This document shows positions 18,608 to 26,854 of a DNA stretch of 64,000 bases, in pieces. This DNA comes from Bog-159 sp050008575 (GTDB lineage: Bacteria > Acidobacteriota > Terriglobia > Bryobacterales > Bryobacteraceae). The stretch is from positions 1-64,000 of the forward strand of contig JBEKMJ010000044.1 of NCBI GenBank assembly GCA_050008575.1, written 5' to 3'. The notes beneath the pieces are model-generated. The model saw nothing but the letters and a program-made list of their open reading frames with translations, was not told the DNA's origin and searched no databases. Position 1 is the first letter of the stretch; each line of letters begins with the position of its first letter. Position numbers and translations under genes: made by a program.

Positions 18608-19378
18608 TCAAAAGCGCAGCGCCTGGCGCAGCGTTCCGAAGACCGCGCCGCCGTAGGCCGCCATGAGCCTGGGGAGAAGCGCCGTGAGCCACCCCAACAG
18701 CACCAGCGCCGCGGTCATCTTGATCGGAAAAGCCAGCGTCAACAGTTGCAGTTGGGCGTTCAGACGCCCCAACAGCCCCAGCGCGATGTCCGCCAGCACC
18801 AGTAAGGCGATGCCTGGCAGCGCCAGCCGCACCGCCAGCGCCAGCATGTCCGCGCCAAGGCGCAGCAACGCCTCCGCCGCCGGACGTGTAATCCAGGCGC
18901 CGGCCGGATGCGTTTGCAGGCTGTAAGCCAGCGTCCGGATGACCTCGCGGTCCAAGCCCAGGGCGAGAAAAACCATCCCGCTGGCCAACTGCGCGAACAC
19001 CAACAGCACCCCCGACTCGGCCTGCGTCGTGGGATCGATGGTCTGGGCAAAACTGAACCCGGCGTTCAGGCTGAGAATCTGCGCGGCTACCAGAAACACT
19101 TCCAGGATGAAAGCCACGCCCAGGCCTATAGTGAGCCCTACGGCGATTTCCGGCAGCGCCCACAGCAGCAGGCGCGGCGCATCCGCGCGCGCCGCGTCGA
19201 CACGCGGCCAGAGCGGGTAGAGCGCCAGGGTAATCGTTACCGAGAGGACGATGCGCGCCAGCCGCGGGGCGGTTTGAAAGCCGGGCAGGGGCACGAACGC
19301 GAAAACTCCGGAAACCCGCGCCAGCACCAGCAGAAACCCGTAGAGCGTCGGCAGGCCCAAGGCGAGATCAGCGGGCAT
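18608..19378 (-). CDS. fliR: Flagellar export protein FliR
   Basis: A 256-residue protein of the export gate core (FliPQR). It is strongly hydrophobic with six predicted membrane helices, beginning LYGFLLVLARVSGVFAFVPL and containing PEIAVGLTIGLGVAFILEVF and SLNAGFSFAQTIDP, as in the family. It overlaps fliQ by 11 bases upstream and is 10 bases ahead of flhB. Confidence 0.94.
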   Translation of the reverse strand: MPADLALGLPTLYGFLLVLARVSGVFAFVPLPGFQTAPRLARIVLSVTITLALYPLWPRVDAARADAPRLLLWALPEIAVGLTIGLGVAFILEVFLVAAQILSLNAGFSFAQTIDPTTQAESGVLLVFAQLASGMVFLALGLDREVIRTLAYSLQTHPAGAWITRPAAEALLRLGADMLALAVRLALPGIALLVLADIALGLLGRLNAQLQLLTLAFPIKMTAALVLLGWLTALLPRLMAAYGGAVFGTLRQALRF

Positions 19379-19637
19379 ACCGTCCCAGATCGCCCAACAA
19401 AGCCGTGGTGTAAACGGTGATCCGTTGGATCATCCAGGGCATCAGCATCAGGATGGCCAGCACAAACACGATCAGGCGCGGAATGGTGCTGAAGGCCGTG
19501 TCCTGAATGGAAGTCACAATCTGCGCCAAGCTGATCGCAACGCCAGCCGTGAACGCGATCGCCATCAGCGGCGCTGCAATCCAGAATGCCGCCAGCAACG
19601 CGTGGCGCAGAATCTCGGCGACGGCGTCGGTAGTCAT
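19368..19637 (-). CDS. fliQ: Flagellar export protein FliQ
   Basis: An 89-residue protein with two membrane helices. The start MTTDAVAEILRHALLAAFWI, the ISLAQIVTSIQDTAFSTIPR linker and the second helix match FliQ exactly in size and layout. The ATG was set by this match; the open frame continues upstream antisense-free through fliP but is not coding there. It lies 11 bases after fliP and overlaps fliR. Confidence 0.95.
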   Translation of the reverse strand: MTTDAVAEILRHALLAAFWIAAPLMAIAFTAGVAISLAQIVTSIQDTAFSTIPRLIVFVLAILMLMPWMIQRITVYTTALLGDLGRYAR

Positions 19638-19648
19638 ATACACAGTCC

Positions 19649-20386
19649 TCAGATAAAGCTCTTCATCAACGATCCGATCACCAGATTCCAGCCATCCACC
19701 AGCACGAATAGCAGGATCTTGAAAGGCGCCGAGATCATGACCGGCGGCAACTGCATCATGCCCACCGACAGGGTTACCGAGGCCACCACCAGATCGATGA
19801 CCAGGAAGGGCAGGTACAGTACCGCGCCAATTTGAAACGAGGCTTTCAGTTCCGACAGGATATAGGCCGGAATCAGGACTTTCAGATCCACATCGGCCGG
19901 CGTGCGGGGCGCCGGTGAATGCGAAATCTCCAGGAACAAAGCGATGTCCTTCTCCCGCGCGAAGCGCAGCCAGAACTGGCGCAACGGTATGGCCGCCTCC
20001 TGGGCCGCCTCCGGAACCGTCATCCGGCCGCTTTCCAAGGGTGTCCAGGCCTGCTCGTAGATCCGGCTGGCCATTGGTTGCATGGTGAGCAGGCTCAAGA
20101 ACAGCGCGAGTCCCACCAGCACCTGGTTGGAAGGCGCCGTCTGCGTTCCCAGCGCCTGCCGCAGGAAATGCAGCACTATGGAGATGCGCAAGAAAGGAGT
20201 CACCGAGACCAAAGCCGCGGGCAACAGGGTCAGCGCCGTCAGCAGCAGAACGATCTGCATTGGCGCGCTTAACGAACCCGTCTTGCCGGTGACGGACCAA
20301 ACCGCCGGGGACGCCGCGGGAGCGGCCCAGGCGGCCAGATGAGAGAGCAGCGCCAATGCTCCCGTATACGCCAGCCTGCGGAACAT
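19649..20386 (-). CDS. fliP: Flagellar export protein FliP
   Basis: A 245-residue protein with a cleavable signal peptide (about residues 1-22), followed by the FliP core: LLLTALTLLPAALVSVTPFL, RISIVLHFLRQALGTQTAPS, and the C-terminal PFLVIDLVVASVTLSVGMMQ block. FliP forms the pentameric heart of the export gate. The start codon shares one base with the fliO stop (TGATG), indicating coupled translation. Confidence 0.96.
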   Translation of the reverse strand: MFRRLAYTGALALLSHLAAWAAPAASPAVWSVTGKTGSLSAPMQIVLLLTALTLLPAALVSVTPFLRISIVLHFLRQALGTQTAPSNQVLVGLALFLSLLTMQPMASRIYEQAWTPLESGRMTVPEAAQEAAIPLRQFWLRFAREKDIALFLEISHSPAPRTPADVDLKVLIPAYILSELKASFQIGAVLYLPFLVIDLVVASVTLSVGMMQLPPVMISAPFKILLFVLVDGWNLVIGSLMKSFI

Positions 20387-20682
20387 CAGTGCGCCTCCGC
20401 GATTCCGGCTGGAAGCCGAGATTCCAGACTCGCCCACTCAAAACTCTCCAGCACCGCGCATCCCGCCGGTGACGTGCCCACCAGCAGTCCGCGCCCCGCC
20501 ACCCGCACCAGGTGCAGCGAGTGCTGGGGTCCCAGCGCTAACCGCTCCACGGCTTGGAGGGCGTGTTTCCGGGAGCCGGCGGAGCCATGGCGTACAATTC
20601 CTTTGCGCCGCAGCCACCAAAGCGAGGCCGCCAGGAGCGACAACACCGTGCCCACCGCCAACACCTGCCGGATCGATTCCAT
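20386..20682 (-). CDS. fliO: FliO-like flagellar protein (copy 2)
   Basis: A 98-residue protein with one N-terminal membrane helix (VLAVGTVLSLLAASLWWL) and a short cytoplasmic beta-rich domain (SLHLVRVAGRGLLVGTSPAG), the layout of FliO, a factor that helps FliP assemble. It is directly upstream of fliP. The preceding gene encodes a shorter relative sharing the LLVGTSPAGC segment. Confidence 0.8.
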   Translation of the reverse strand: MESIRQVLAVGTVLSLLAASLWWLRRKGIVRHGSAGSRKHALQAVERLALGPQHSLHLVRVAGRGLLVGTSPAGCAVLESFEWASLESRLPAGIAEAH

Positions 20683-20702
20683 TCGGTCCCCTTGTGCCCT
20701 TC

Positions 20703-20939
20703 TTACAATTCAGTTACCTTGCATCCCGCCGGTGAGGTCCCCACCAGCAGTTTGCGGTTTCCCTCGCGCACCAGGTACAGCCCATGCCGCGGTCCGCGCA
20801 ACAGTCGCTGCACCGGCGGCGGGGTCTGCTTGCGGAAGCCGCCCGAACTGGCAGGTACCGTGCGGCTTGGCCGCCAAAAGAAATCCGCCCGCAACAACAG
20901 CAGCGCGCTCACCGCCAAAATCTGCAGGGTTAGTTCCAT
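20703..20939 (-). CDS. fliO: FliO-like protein (copy 1, short)
   Basis: A 78-residue protein with one membrane helix (LTLQILAVSALLLLRADFFW) and a FliO-type soluble segment (HGLYLVREGNRKLLVGTSPA). It repeats the pattern of the following gene, suggesting a tandem duplication. It is shorter at the C-terminus, ending CKVTEL. Whether both copies work is unknown. Confidence 0.7.
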   Translation of the reverse strand: MELTLQILAVSALLLLRADFFWRPSRTVPASSGGFRKQTPPPVQRLLRGPRHGLYLVREGNRKLLVGTSPAGCKVTEL

Positions 20940-20964
20940 GCGTTCTCCTTCTTCGCGACCCGCC

Positions 20965-21213
20965 TCACACCTCGCCGTTAAAGTCCGTGATGCGGACTCC
21001 CAGCGTGTTCTCGACTACCACGATTTCGCCGCAACCGATCAGCGTGCCGCCCACGTACAGGTCGATGTTTTCGCCCGCCGACCGCTTCATGCCGATCAGA
21101 CTTCCAGGCTCCATTTGCAGTATCTGCGCCACGCTGAGGATGCGGCGGTCCAATTCGGCCTCGATGTCCACCGGCACATCCGCGAAGGCGGCGATCTCTT
21201 CCATGGCTGTCAT
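20965..21213 (-). CDS. fliN: Flagellar motor switch protein FliN
   Basis: An 82-residue protein consisting almost only of the SpoA/FliN domain: DVPVDIEAELDRRILSVAQI, then LQMEPGSLIGM, and the closing TLIGCGEIVVVENTLGVRIT. It would form the lower C-ring. It is shorter than most FliN proteins, which carry an extra N-terminal segment. It lies between flgE and the fliO pair. Confidence 0.9.
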   Translation of the reverse strand: MTAMEEIAAFADVPVDIEAELDRRILSVAQILQMEPGSLIGMKRSAGENIDLYVGGTLIGCGEIVVVENTLGVRITDFNGEV

Positions 21214-21227
21214 TTTTCGTGTCCATC

Positions 21228-22475
21228 CTAGGTGATCAGTTGGGTGGCGGCCTGGGCCATCGTATCCACGGTGGTCACGACCTTGGAATTAGCCTGGTAG
21301 GCGCTCTGCAGCACGATCAAATTGGTGAGCTCCGTGGCCATATCGACGTTCGAGGATTCCAGCGCGCCCCCCACCACGGTGCCGCGTCCGCCGGTACCGG
21401 GAGCCCCGATGGCCGGCGCGCCGGTGTCGGCGCTCACCTCGTAGTTGTTATTTCCCACCGACACCAGAGTTTGCGGGTTTTGAATGTTAGCCATGGCCAG
21501 TTGTCCCACCACCGACTGTTGGCCGTTGGTGTAGGAGGCCAGCAACTGTCCCCCGCTGCCCATGCTCACCGCGGTAAGTTGCGCCGCCGCGGCGCCGTCC
21601 TGGCTGATGGCCGAAGTGGCCGAACTCTGGTCGAACTGTGTGAGCGTGGGGGTGCCGTCCGCGTTCCAGGGATTCCAGTTGACGCTCATCGGCGCGGCGC
21701 CGTCGCTGGGCTGACCGATGGCGAAGGTGATGGGGCTGCCCGCCGCCGGGGTGGTCAGCACCCCGCTGCTGCTGAATACCAGTTGCACGGGGCTCCCCAC
21801 ATCGTACGGCGTGCCGGCCACGCCGGCGGTGACGTCCGCACCGGGTACGGTAGCTTGACACGACCAGGTGTTGGCGGCCGTCTGTTGAAAATTGAGAGTC
21901 AACACATGCGCGTTCCCCAAGGAGTCGTAAACCGTCACGGGAGCGGACCAGTCGGATGCCGGGCCCGTCGCGGCGGACGCGTCGAAGTTGGCGCTCAGAG
22001 TCATGTTCCGGGTTGCCTGCGGCGCTTGCAGCGAGCCCACCGGCACGGTGATGTTGCCAATGGCTCCGCCGGTGTTGACCACTCCGCCACTGGCCATCCA
22101 GCCTTCCACCTGCTGCCCGCTGGGAGTCATCAGGTTGCCGGAAAGATCCACCTGGAAACTGCCGGCTCGCGTGTACTGGGTCGCACCGTTGTTGTTCACC
22201 ACGAAAAAGCCGTTCCCCTGGATGGCGGCGTCGAGCGGTCCGCTGCTCGAACTAATCGCTCCTTGGGTAAACTGCATGATGGTCAGCGGCGAGGAGACGC
22301 CGAATCCCACTTGCGTCTGGCCGCCGTTCATCGATTCGCTGACCAGGTCTTGGAAGTAGGCGACGCTCTCCTTGTAACCGGTGGTATTCATGTTGGCCAG
22401 GTTGTTGCCGACGACCGAGACGGCCACGCCGTTGGCGTCCAAAGCGGATAGCGCGGTGCTGAATGCTGCGAACAT
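21228..22475 (-). CDS. flgE: Flagellar hook protein FlgE
   Basis: A 415-residue hook protein. The N-terminal rod-family motif (VVGNNLANMNTTGYKESVAY) and the C-terminal counterpart (ELTNLIVLQSAYQANSKVVT) are both present, with the variable D2-like domain between them. Length is typical for a short FlgE. It starts two bases after the flgD stop. Confidence 0.95.
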   Translation of the reverse strand: MFAAFSTALSALDANGVAVSVVGNNLANMNTTGYKESVAYFQDLVSESMNGGQTQVGFGVSSPLTIMQFTQGAISSSSGPLDAAIQGNGFFVVNNNGATQYTRAGSFQVDLSGNLMTPSGQQVEGWMASGGVVNTGGAIGNITVPVGSLQAPQATRNMTLSANFDASAATGPASDWSAPVTVYDSLGNAHVLTLNFQQTAANTWSCQATVPGADVTAGVAGTPYDVGSPVQLVFSSSGVLTTPAAGSPITFAIGQPSDGAAPMSVNWNPWNADGTPTLTQFDQSSATSAISQDGAAAAQLTAVSMGSGGQLLASYTNGQQSVVGQLAMANIQNPQTLVSVGNNNYEVSADTGAPAIGAPGTGGRGTVVGGALESSNVDMATELTNLIVLQSAYQANSKVVTTVDTMAQAATQLIT

Positions 22476-22477
22476 TG

Positions 22478-22783
22478 TTAATTTCCTCCTTGCGCGGAAG
22501 CGGCGCCGCTGGTGCCGGACTGCGTCAGGCTGTCGAGATCGCCGTGAATGGCGACCAGTTGTTCGAGTGAGCTGAACTGCGCCAGTTGCGTGACGAATGC
22601 CGTGCTGTCGGTCGGATTCGTGGGATCCTGATACTGGATTTGAGCCACTAAAAGTTGTAGGAACTCATTCTCATTGACACCGTCGACCGAACCATCCGAG
22701 CTGGTTTGAGTGGCACTCGTTTGATTTGTAGATGGCGCCGTAGCGCCGCTCTGCGGCAATGTCGCCAAAGGCTGTACCGTCAT
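22478..22783 (-). CDS. flgD: Hook-cap scaffold FlgD (short form)
   Basis: A 101-residue protein containing the conserved FlgD N-terminal segment NENEFLQLLVAQIQYQDPTN followed by TAFVTQLAQFSSLEQL. Standard FlgD is about twice as long and has a C-terminal Ig-like/tudor-like module, which is missing here; the protein ends in a Ser/Gly/Ala tail. The ATG overlaps the fliK stop (ATGA). It is probably functional, since cap assembly depends on the N-terminal part, but this is inference. Confidence 0.88.
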   Translation of the reverse strand: MTVQPLATLPQSGATAPSTNQTSATQTSSDGSVDGVNENEFLQLLVAQIQYQDPTNPTDSTAFVTQLAQFSSLEQLVAIHGDLDSLTQSGTSGAASAQGGN

Positions 22784-24123
22784 ATGCGAGACTCCTGTGC
22801 GGGGTCGAGGCTGGACTTCCATTCCCCGGCCCAGCGGGATTGATTTTTCGGCTGCTGTTGCTGCGGTGGCCGCTGGCGGCCGTCTTTCCGGTTACCGGAC
22901 GATTGCTCTTGGGACGGCGAGGCGTCCGACGTACTGCGGCGGCCCGTGTCCGACAGCGTTCCGGCCGTGGGGCGCCAGGCCTCCGCCTGAAATCCGCTCT
23001 GCCTCAGCTTGCCGACCAGGTCCGGCAGGTCGGCGCGTAGAGAATCGGCCAAATCGCGATCCGGGGTATGCACCGTCACGCGGATTTCTCCGGCGCGTTC
23101 GGCCATGCGAATGTCCACGCTGCTGTCGCCGTCCGCCAGATGCAAGGAAACATCGCGGGAGGCCGGCTGCGCGGCCGGCTCCGGAGCTTCGGCTTCGGCG
23201 GGTCGCGCCGCGGTGGCCACCTGACAGGTACCCGCGGGCTGCGATTCAGGGTCCGCGGCAGCGGGGGGAACCGGGCTCCAAACGCTCTCCACATCCGCGT
23301 GTCCGGCAGGCGGATTATCGCCGTGATCGCCTGGAGAGCGCTCCATTGCGGACGCCACCCCTCTGGGGGCGAGCACGACGAGTGAGCCGGCATCCGGTTG
23401 CGGTGCGGGCGGGGTTCGCTCGTCCTCCGCACTGGTGGAGGAGCGGTCGCGCAGGCTGCCCGTTATGCTTGTGTCCGGCCGTGCGGATGCCGCGGCCTGC
23501 GCACCCCGCGAGGTTCCGGACTCCTCTGTATTCTTCGGTTGAGCTTGCTCGTCCCAGTTGGGAGTGCTCCGCAAGCTGGCGGTGTCCGCTGAACTTGAAA
23601 GCGCGCCCGCGGCTCCGCTGGCTGGCGACGGGTCGGGCGCGAACAAGCGAGCGCCGAAAGCCAATTCCGGAGCGGCGCCCAACGCTTGCGTGGTGTCGCG
23701 TGAGCCCTTGCCTGGCTCGAGTTTGGAAGACATATCGTCCTGGTTAAGGGGGAGCACCCATGCCTCAGGACCCGCCATCCCTACCCATTGGGGGAAGACA
23801 GCCGATTCGAGCTCGGAACCGGAACCGCCTGCGAGATCCGGGCCGCTCACCGGACTGTCTCCCGCATCCGGGGCGCCGGCGGCAGGGGCACTCTCGAACA
23901 GTGCCAGGCTCCAAGCCAGCGCCAGCGGGGCCTTGACAGCCGGCGGAACTGGCAAAGAAGCGGGCGCGGCCCAGTCGCCGTTTTGATGTTTTCCGCCGGA
24001 GGCCGTGTCCTGCGCCTGCTTTCGCGATTCGCCCGGACCGGTATCGCCGTCCATGCAACCGTCCATAAAGGAACCGAAACCGCGGCCCGTAGCCGCCGCA
24101 GTCTTCGCCGCCGGGGAGTTCAT
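22780..24123 (-). CDS. fliK: Flagellar hook-length control protein FliK
   Basis: A 447-residue Ala/Pro/Ser/Gly-rich, mostly disordered protein with a compact C-terminal region (VSLHLADGDSSVDIRMAERA through DLPDLVGKLRQSGFQAEAW), which is the FliK C-terminal domain that signals FlhB. The central region is low complexity, as expected for a molecular ruler. The frame is open to 24270, but the ATG at 24123 was chosen because a sigma-54-type promoter lies at 24205-24225, placing transcription start downstream of the earlier ATG codons. It is the first gene of the minus-strand flagellar run. Confidence 0.8.
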   Translation of the reverse strand: MNSPAAKTAAATGRGFGSFMDGCMDGDTGPGESRKQAQDTASGGKHQNGDWAAPASLPVPPAVKAPLALAWSLALFESAPAAGAPDAGDSPVSGPDLAGGSGSELESAVFPQWVGMAGPEAWVLPLNQDDMSSKLEPGKGSRDTTQALGAAPELAFGARLFAPDPSPASGAAGALSSSADTASLRSTPNWDEQAQPKNTEESGTSRGAQAAASARPDTSITGSLRDRSSTSAEDERTPPAPQPDAGSLVVLAPRGVASAMERSPGDHGDNPPAGHADVESVWSPVPPAAADPESQPAGTCQVATAARPAEAEAPEPAAQPASRDVSLHLADGDSSVDIRMAERAGEIRVTVHTPDRDLADSLRADLPDLVGKLRQSGFQAEAWRPTAGTLSDTGRRSTSDASPSQEQSSGNRKDGRQRPPQQQQPKNQSRWAGEWKSSLDPAQESRI

Positions 24124-24204
24124 GGCAGCGCCACCGGTGGCCAGCCTTGAACTGGCGCCGGAGGCGGGCGGTAATTCTAAAGAAGCGGCGATCACGTCCC
24201 GCAT

Positions 24205-24225
24205 AAATGCAACCGGGGAACCAAA
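24205..24225 (-). promoter_or_regulatory. Sigma-54-type promoter for fliK operon
   Basis: On the minus strand the sequence TTTGGTTCCCCGGTTGCA has GG and GC separated by exactly ten bases, with a perfect TTGCA -12 element and a TTGG -24 element. It points toward fliK, about 75 bases from the chosen start. A sigma-54 activator gene lies in the same run. Predicted by eye. Confidence 0.55.
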
Positions 24226-24349
24226 GCGCCGCGCTGTATCCGCAACGGTTACGCGGCGGGCGGCCGCCAAGTTCTTGGCGGGAGCGGATTATGCGCTAGA
24301 AAGTTGGCTTGGCGGGCACGGCAAGCCTTTCTTTTTGTGCAACCAGCCT

Positions 24350-24366
24350 TCGGCGTTCCGCTTGCA
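24350..24366 (+). promoter_or_regulatory. Sigma-54-type promoter for flgF operon
   Basis: TCGGCGTTCCGCTTGCA has GG-N10-GC spacing and a TTGCA -12 element, with one mismatch in the -24 element. It faces flgF and would give a leader of about 13 bases. It is divergent from the fliK site, so one activator could serve both runs. Confidence 0.45.
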
Positions 24367-24389
24367 TACCAGACCGCTGTGAGCGTGCC

Positions 24390-25121
24390 ATGGACAACCT
24401 GACGATTTCCGCCGCCGGCGGCATGCAGGCCCGCATGCAGTCGTTGGATATGCTGGCGAACAATCTGGCCAATACCGAAACCGGCGGATACAAGACCGAC
24501 CGCGAGTTCTACAACCTTTATGTATCGGCGGAAGCCGGGGGAGCGGATAACGGATCGGCGGCCACCCTGCCGGTCGTGGAACGCCCTTGGACCGATTTTT
24601 CGCAAGGCGCCTTGCGCGCCACTGGCAGCCCCTCCGATCTGGCGATCTCAGGCAAAGGCTTCTTCGCGGTCGATGGGCCTTCGGGAAGCCTCTTCACGCG
24701 GAATGGGAACTTCAAGGTGACGCCCACCGGGTCTCTAGTCACCATGGAAGGATATGCCGTGCGGACAGTATCGGGACGGGACTTGAATATCCAGCCATCC
24801 GAGGCTCTGGAAGTGGCGCCCGACGGGACCGTGCTGCAGAACGGCCAGACCTTGGGCAGCCTCGAGATAGCGGATTTCGACGATACCAGCGCGCTAGTCA
24901 AACAAGGGACCAGCTATTTTCAGAGCGCGGCCGCGCCCCAGCCGGCCTCCGGCGCGCAAGTCGAGCAGGGCAAGTTAGAAGGTTCCAATGTCGGCGCCGC
25001 GGAATCGGCTGTGCGCCTGGTGTCGGTCATGCGCCAATTTGAAATGCTGCAGAAGGCCGCTACGCTGGCATCTCAGATGAGCCGCCAGGCCGTGGAAGAG
25101 GTAGCCCGCGTGGCTTCGTAG
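24390..25121 (+). CDS. flgF: Flagellar proximal rod protein FlgF
   Basis: A 243-residue rod protein with the family N-terminal motif (MLANNLANTETGGYKTDREF), the LAISGKGFFAVDGPSGSLFT core strand shared by FlgF/FlgG, and the C-terminal SVMRQFEMLQKAATLASQ helix. The ATG was chosen by the conserved MDNLTISAAGGMQ start. It is the first gene of the plus-strand rod/ring run. Confidence 0.9.
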   Translation: MDNLTISAAGGMQARMQSLDMLANNLANTETGGYKTDREFYNLYVSAEAGGADNGSAATLPVVERPWTDFSQGALRATGSPSDLAISGKGFFAVDGPSGSLFTRNGNFKVTPTGSLVTMEGYAVRTVSGRDLNIQPSEALEVAPDGTVLQNGQTLGSLEIADFDDTSALVKQGTSYFQSAAAPQPASGAQVEQGKLEGSNVGAAESAVRLVSVMRQFEMLQKAATLASQMSRQAVEEVARVAS

Positions 25122-25154
25122 AGGCTCGCGGTGAACGCAAGGAGCGACTAATAT

Positions 25155-25949
25155 ATGATGCGAGCACTTTTCAGCGCCGCCAGCGGTATGACGGCGCAAC
25201 AGATGAACGTGGACAACATCGCCAACAACTTGGCGAACGCCAACACCAACGGATACAAGGCGCGCCGGGTTCAGTTTCAGGATCTGCTCTACCAGAACTT
25301 CCTGCAGCCGGGAGCTTCCGCCAGCCAGCAGACCGTAGTTCCCGCCGGGCTGCAACTGGGGCTCGGCACGCGCCCATCGGGCAACGAGATCCTCTTCACG
25401 CCAGGCAGCGTCTCGGAGACCGACAACCCGCTGGACGTAGCCATCCAGGGATCCGGCTTCTTTCAAGTCTTGCAACCGAACGGACAGTTGGCGTACACCC
25501 GCGACGGAGAGTTCCAACTCGACCAGAATGGCAACGTGGTGACGGCCAGCGGCAATCCCTTGCAGCCCCAGATCACGATTCCGGCGGACGCGCAATCCAT
25601 CACGATTGCCGGCGACGGCACGGTGACTTACACCCAGCCGAACCAAACTACGGCCCAGGTGGCCGGGCAGATCCAACTCGCCAATTTCCAGAATCCGGCG
25701 GGGCTGAGCACCATCGGCGGCAATTTATACACGCCCACGCAGGCTTCCGGCGCCGCGACGGTGGGCGCTCCCGGCGGGGCCGAGGGCATGGGCGCGTTGC
25801 TGCAGGGATACACGGAGCAGTCGAACGTCAGCGTGGTCCAGGAGATGGTCAACCTGATCGTCGCCCAGCGGGCCTACGAAGCTAATTCCAAGGTAGTCAC
25901 GGCCGCCAACGAGATGTATCAGGAGACCAACGGTCTCGTCACGCAATGA
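25155..25949 (+). CDS. flgG: Flagellar distal rod protein FlgG
   Basis: A 264-residue distal rod protein. It has the diagnostic start RALFSAASGMTAQQMNVDNI followed by ANNLANANTNGYKARRVQF, the PLDVAIQGSGFFQVLQPNGQ core and the C-terminal EMVNLIVAQRAYEANSKVVT. AAGGAG lies upstream. It overlaps flgA by four bases (ATGA). Confidence 0.97.
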   Translation: MMRALFSAASGMTAQQMNVDNIANNLANANTNGYKARRVQFQDLLYQNFLQPGASASQQTVVPAGLQLGLGTRPSGNEILFTPGSVSETDNPLDVAIQGSGFFQVLQPNGQLAYTRDGEFQLDQNGNVVTASGNPLQPQITIPADAQSITIAGDGTVTYTQPNQTTAQVAGQIQLANFQNPAGLSTIGGNLYTPTQASGAATVGAPGGAEGMGALLQGYTEQSNVSVVQEMVNLIVAQRAYEANSKVVTAANEMYQETNGLVTQ

Positions 25950-26854
25950 CTCCGCGGCTGCTCCTCATGGTCCTCGCCGCGCTGGCCCCGGCCGGCGCTC
26001 AATGTCTGCCGGTTTCAGGGGCGCGGATCCTGGCGGGCGACATGGCCCGGGCCGTTCCGGCCTTCGCAGGCATGCCGCCCGAACTGGTGCTGGGCTACGC
26101 GCCCGCCCCGGGGGCTTGCCGCTATTACGGTGCGGCGGAGTTGTCCCGCTTGGCGCGGCGTTACGGCCTGGCGATGGAACCCGGAATGGAAGCCTGCTTC
26201 GCACGTCCCCTGGAGACGCTCACGCGGGAGCGCGTGGCGGCCGCCCTACGCGCGGCCATGCCCGCGGCGCGCATCGAAGTAATCGAATTCAGCCGCCAGC
26301 CCATCCCGCACGGGGAACTTCGCTTTTCGGTCTCCGGGTTGCGAGCGGATCCCGCCGCGACCTCTCCGCAATTGTGGTACGGTGCGGTGTGCGGCTCCGG
26401 GCAAGCCGATTTTCCGGTCTGGGCCAAGGTGCGCATCGCGATTTCAGGAACGCGGGTTACCGCCGCCGAGGCGCTTGCGCCGGGCCATCCCATCGCGCGT
26501 GCCCAACTTAGACAGGAGCCCTATGAGGGACCGCCGGGTCTGCCAGACCTGTCCCAAATCGTGGACCGCGTGCCACGGCGGCCGATTCCGGCGGGCACGG
26601 TGATTGAACGGCAATGGCTGGATGCGCCCGTCGACGTGGTGCGCGGCGAGCGCGTGCGCATGGAGATCCGGAGCGGCCGGGCGCGGGTGATCCTGGAAGG
26701 GCAAGCGCAGTCTTCCGGCAGGCGGGGAGAGATCGTCGGCGTGCGCAATCCGGCTAATGGAAAGATCCTCCACGCTACAGTCGCGGACCGGGGGCGTGTA
26801 GTCCTAACGGCGGACCAGGGAGAAACAGTCCCGCTGGAAAGCGAGCACCGATGA
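25946..26854 (+). CDS. flgA: P-ring assembly chaperone FlgA
   Basis: A 302-residue periplasmic protein with a signal peptide (MTPRLLLMVLAALAPAGAQC). The C-terminal half is the SAF/FlgA domain: GHPIARAQLRQEPYEG, RPIPAGTVIERQWL, and the final VRNPANGKILHATVADRGRV block typical of FlgA. It helps FlgI polymerise around the rod. It overlaps flgH by four bases. Confidence 0.92.
   Translation: MTPRLLLMVLAALAPAGAQCLPVSGARILAGDMARAVPAFAGMPPELVLGYAPAPGACRYYGAAELSRLARRYGLAMEPGMEACFARPLETLTRERVAAALRAAMPAARIEVIEFSRQPIPHGELRFSVSGLRADPAATSPQLWYGAVCGSGQADFPVWAKVRIAISGTRVTAAEALAPGHPIARAQLRQEPYEGPPGLPDLSQIVDRVPRRPIPAGTVIERQWLDAPVDVVRGERVRMEIRSGRARVILEGQAQSSGRRGEIVGVRNPANGKILHATVADRGRVVLTADQGETVPLESEHR

Noticed and set aside
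19368..20441. Single 357-codon frame covering fliQ and antisense-free sequence through fliP
   Set aside because: Only the last 89 codons match a protein (FliQ); the rest is an alternative frame of fliP.
24309..24389. Upstream extension of flgF to 24309
   Set aside because: The added residues are not FlgF-like and include the likely promoter; the conserved start is at 24390.
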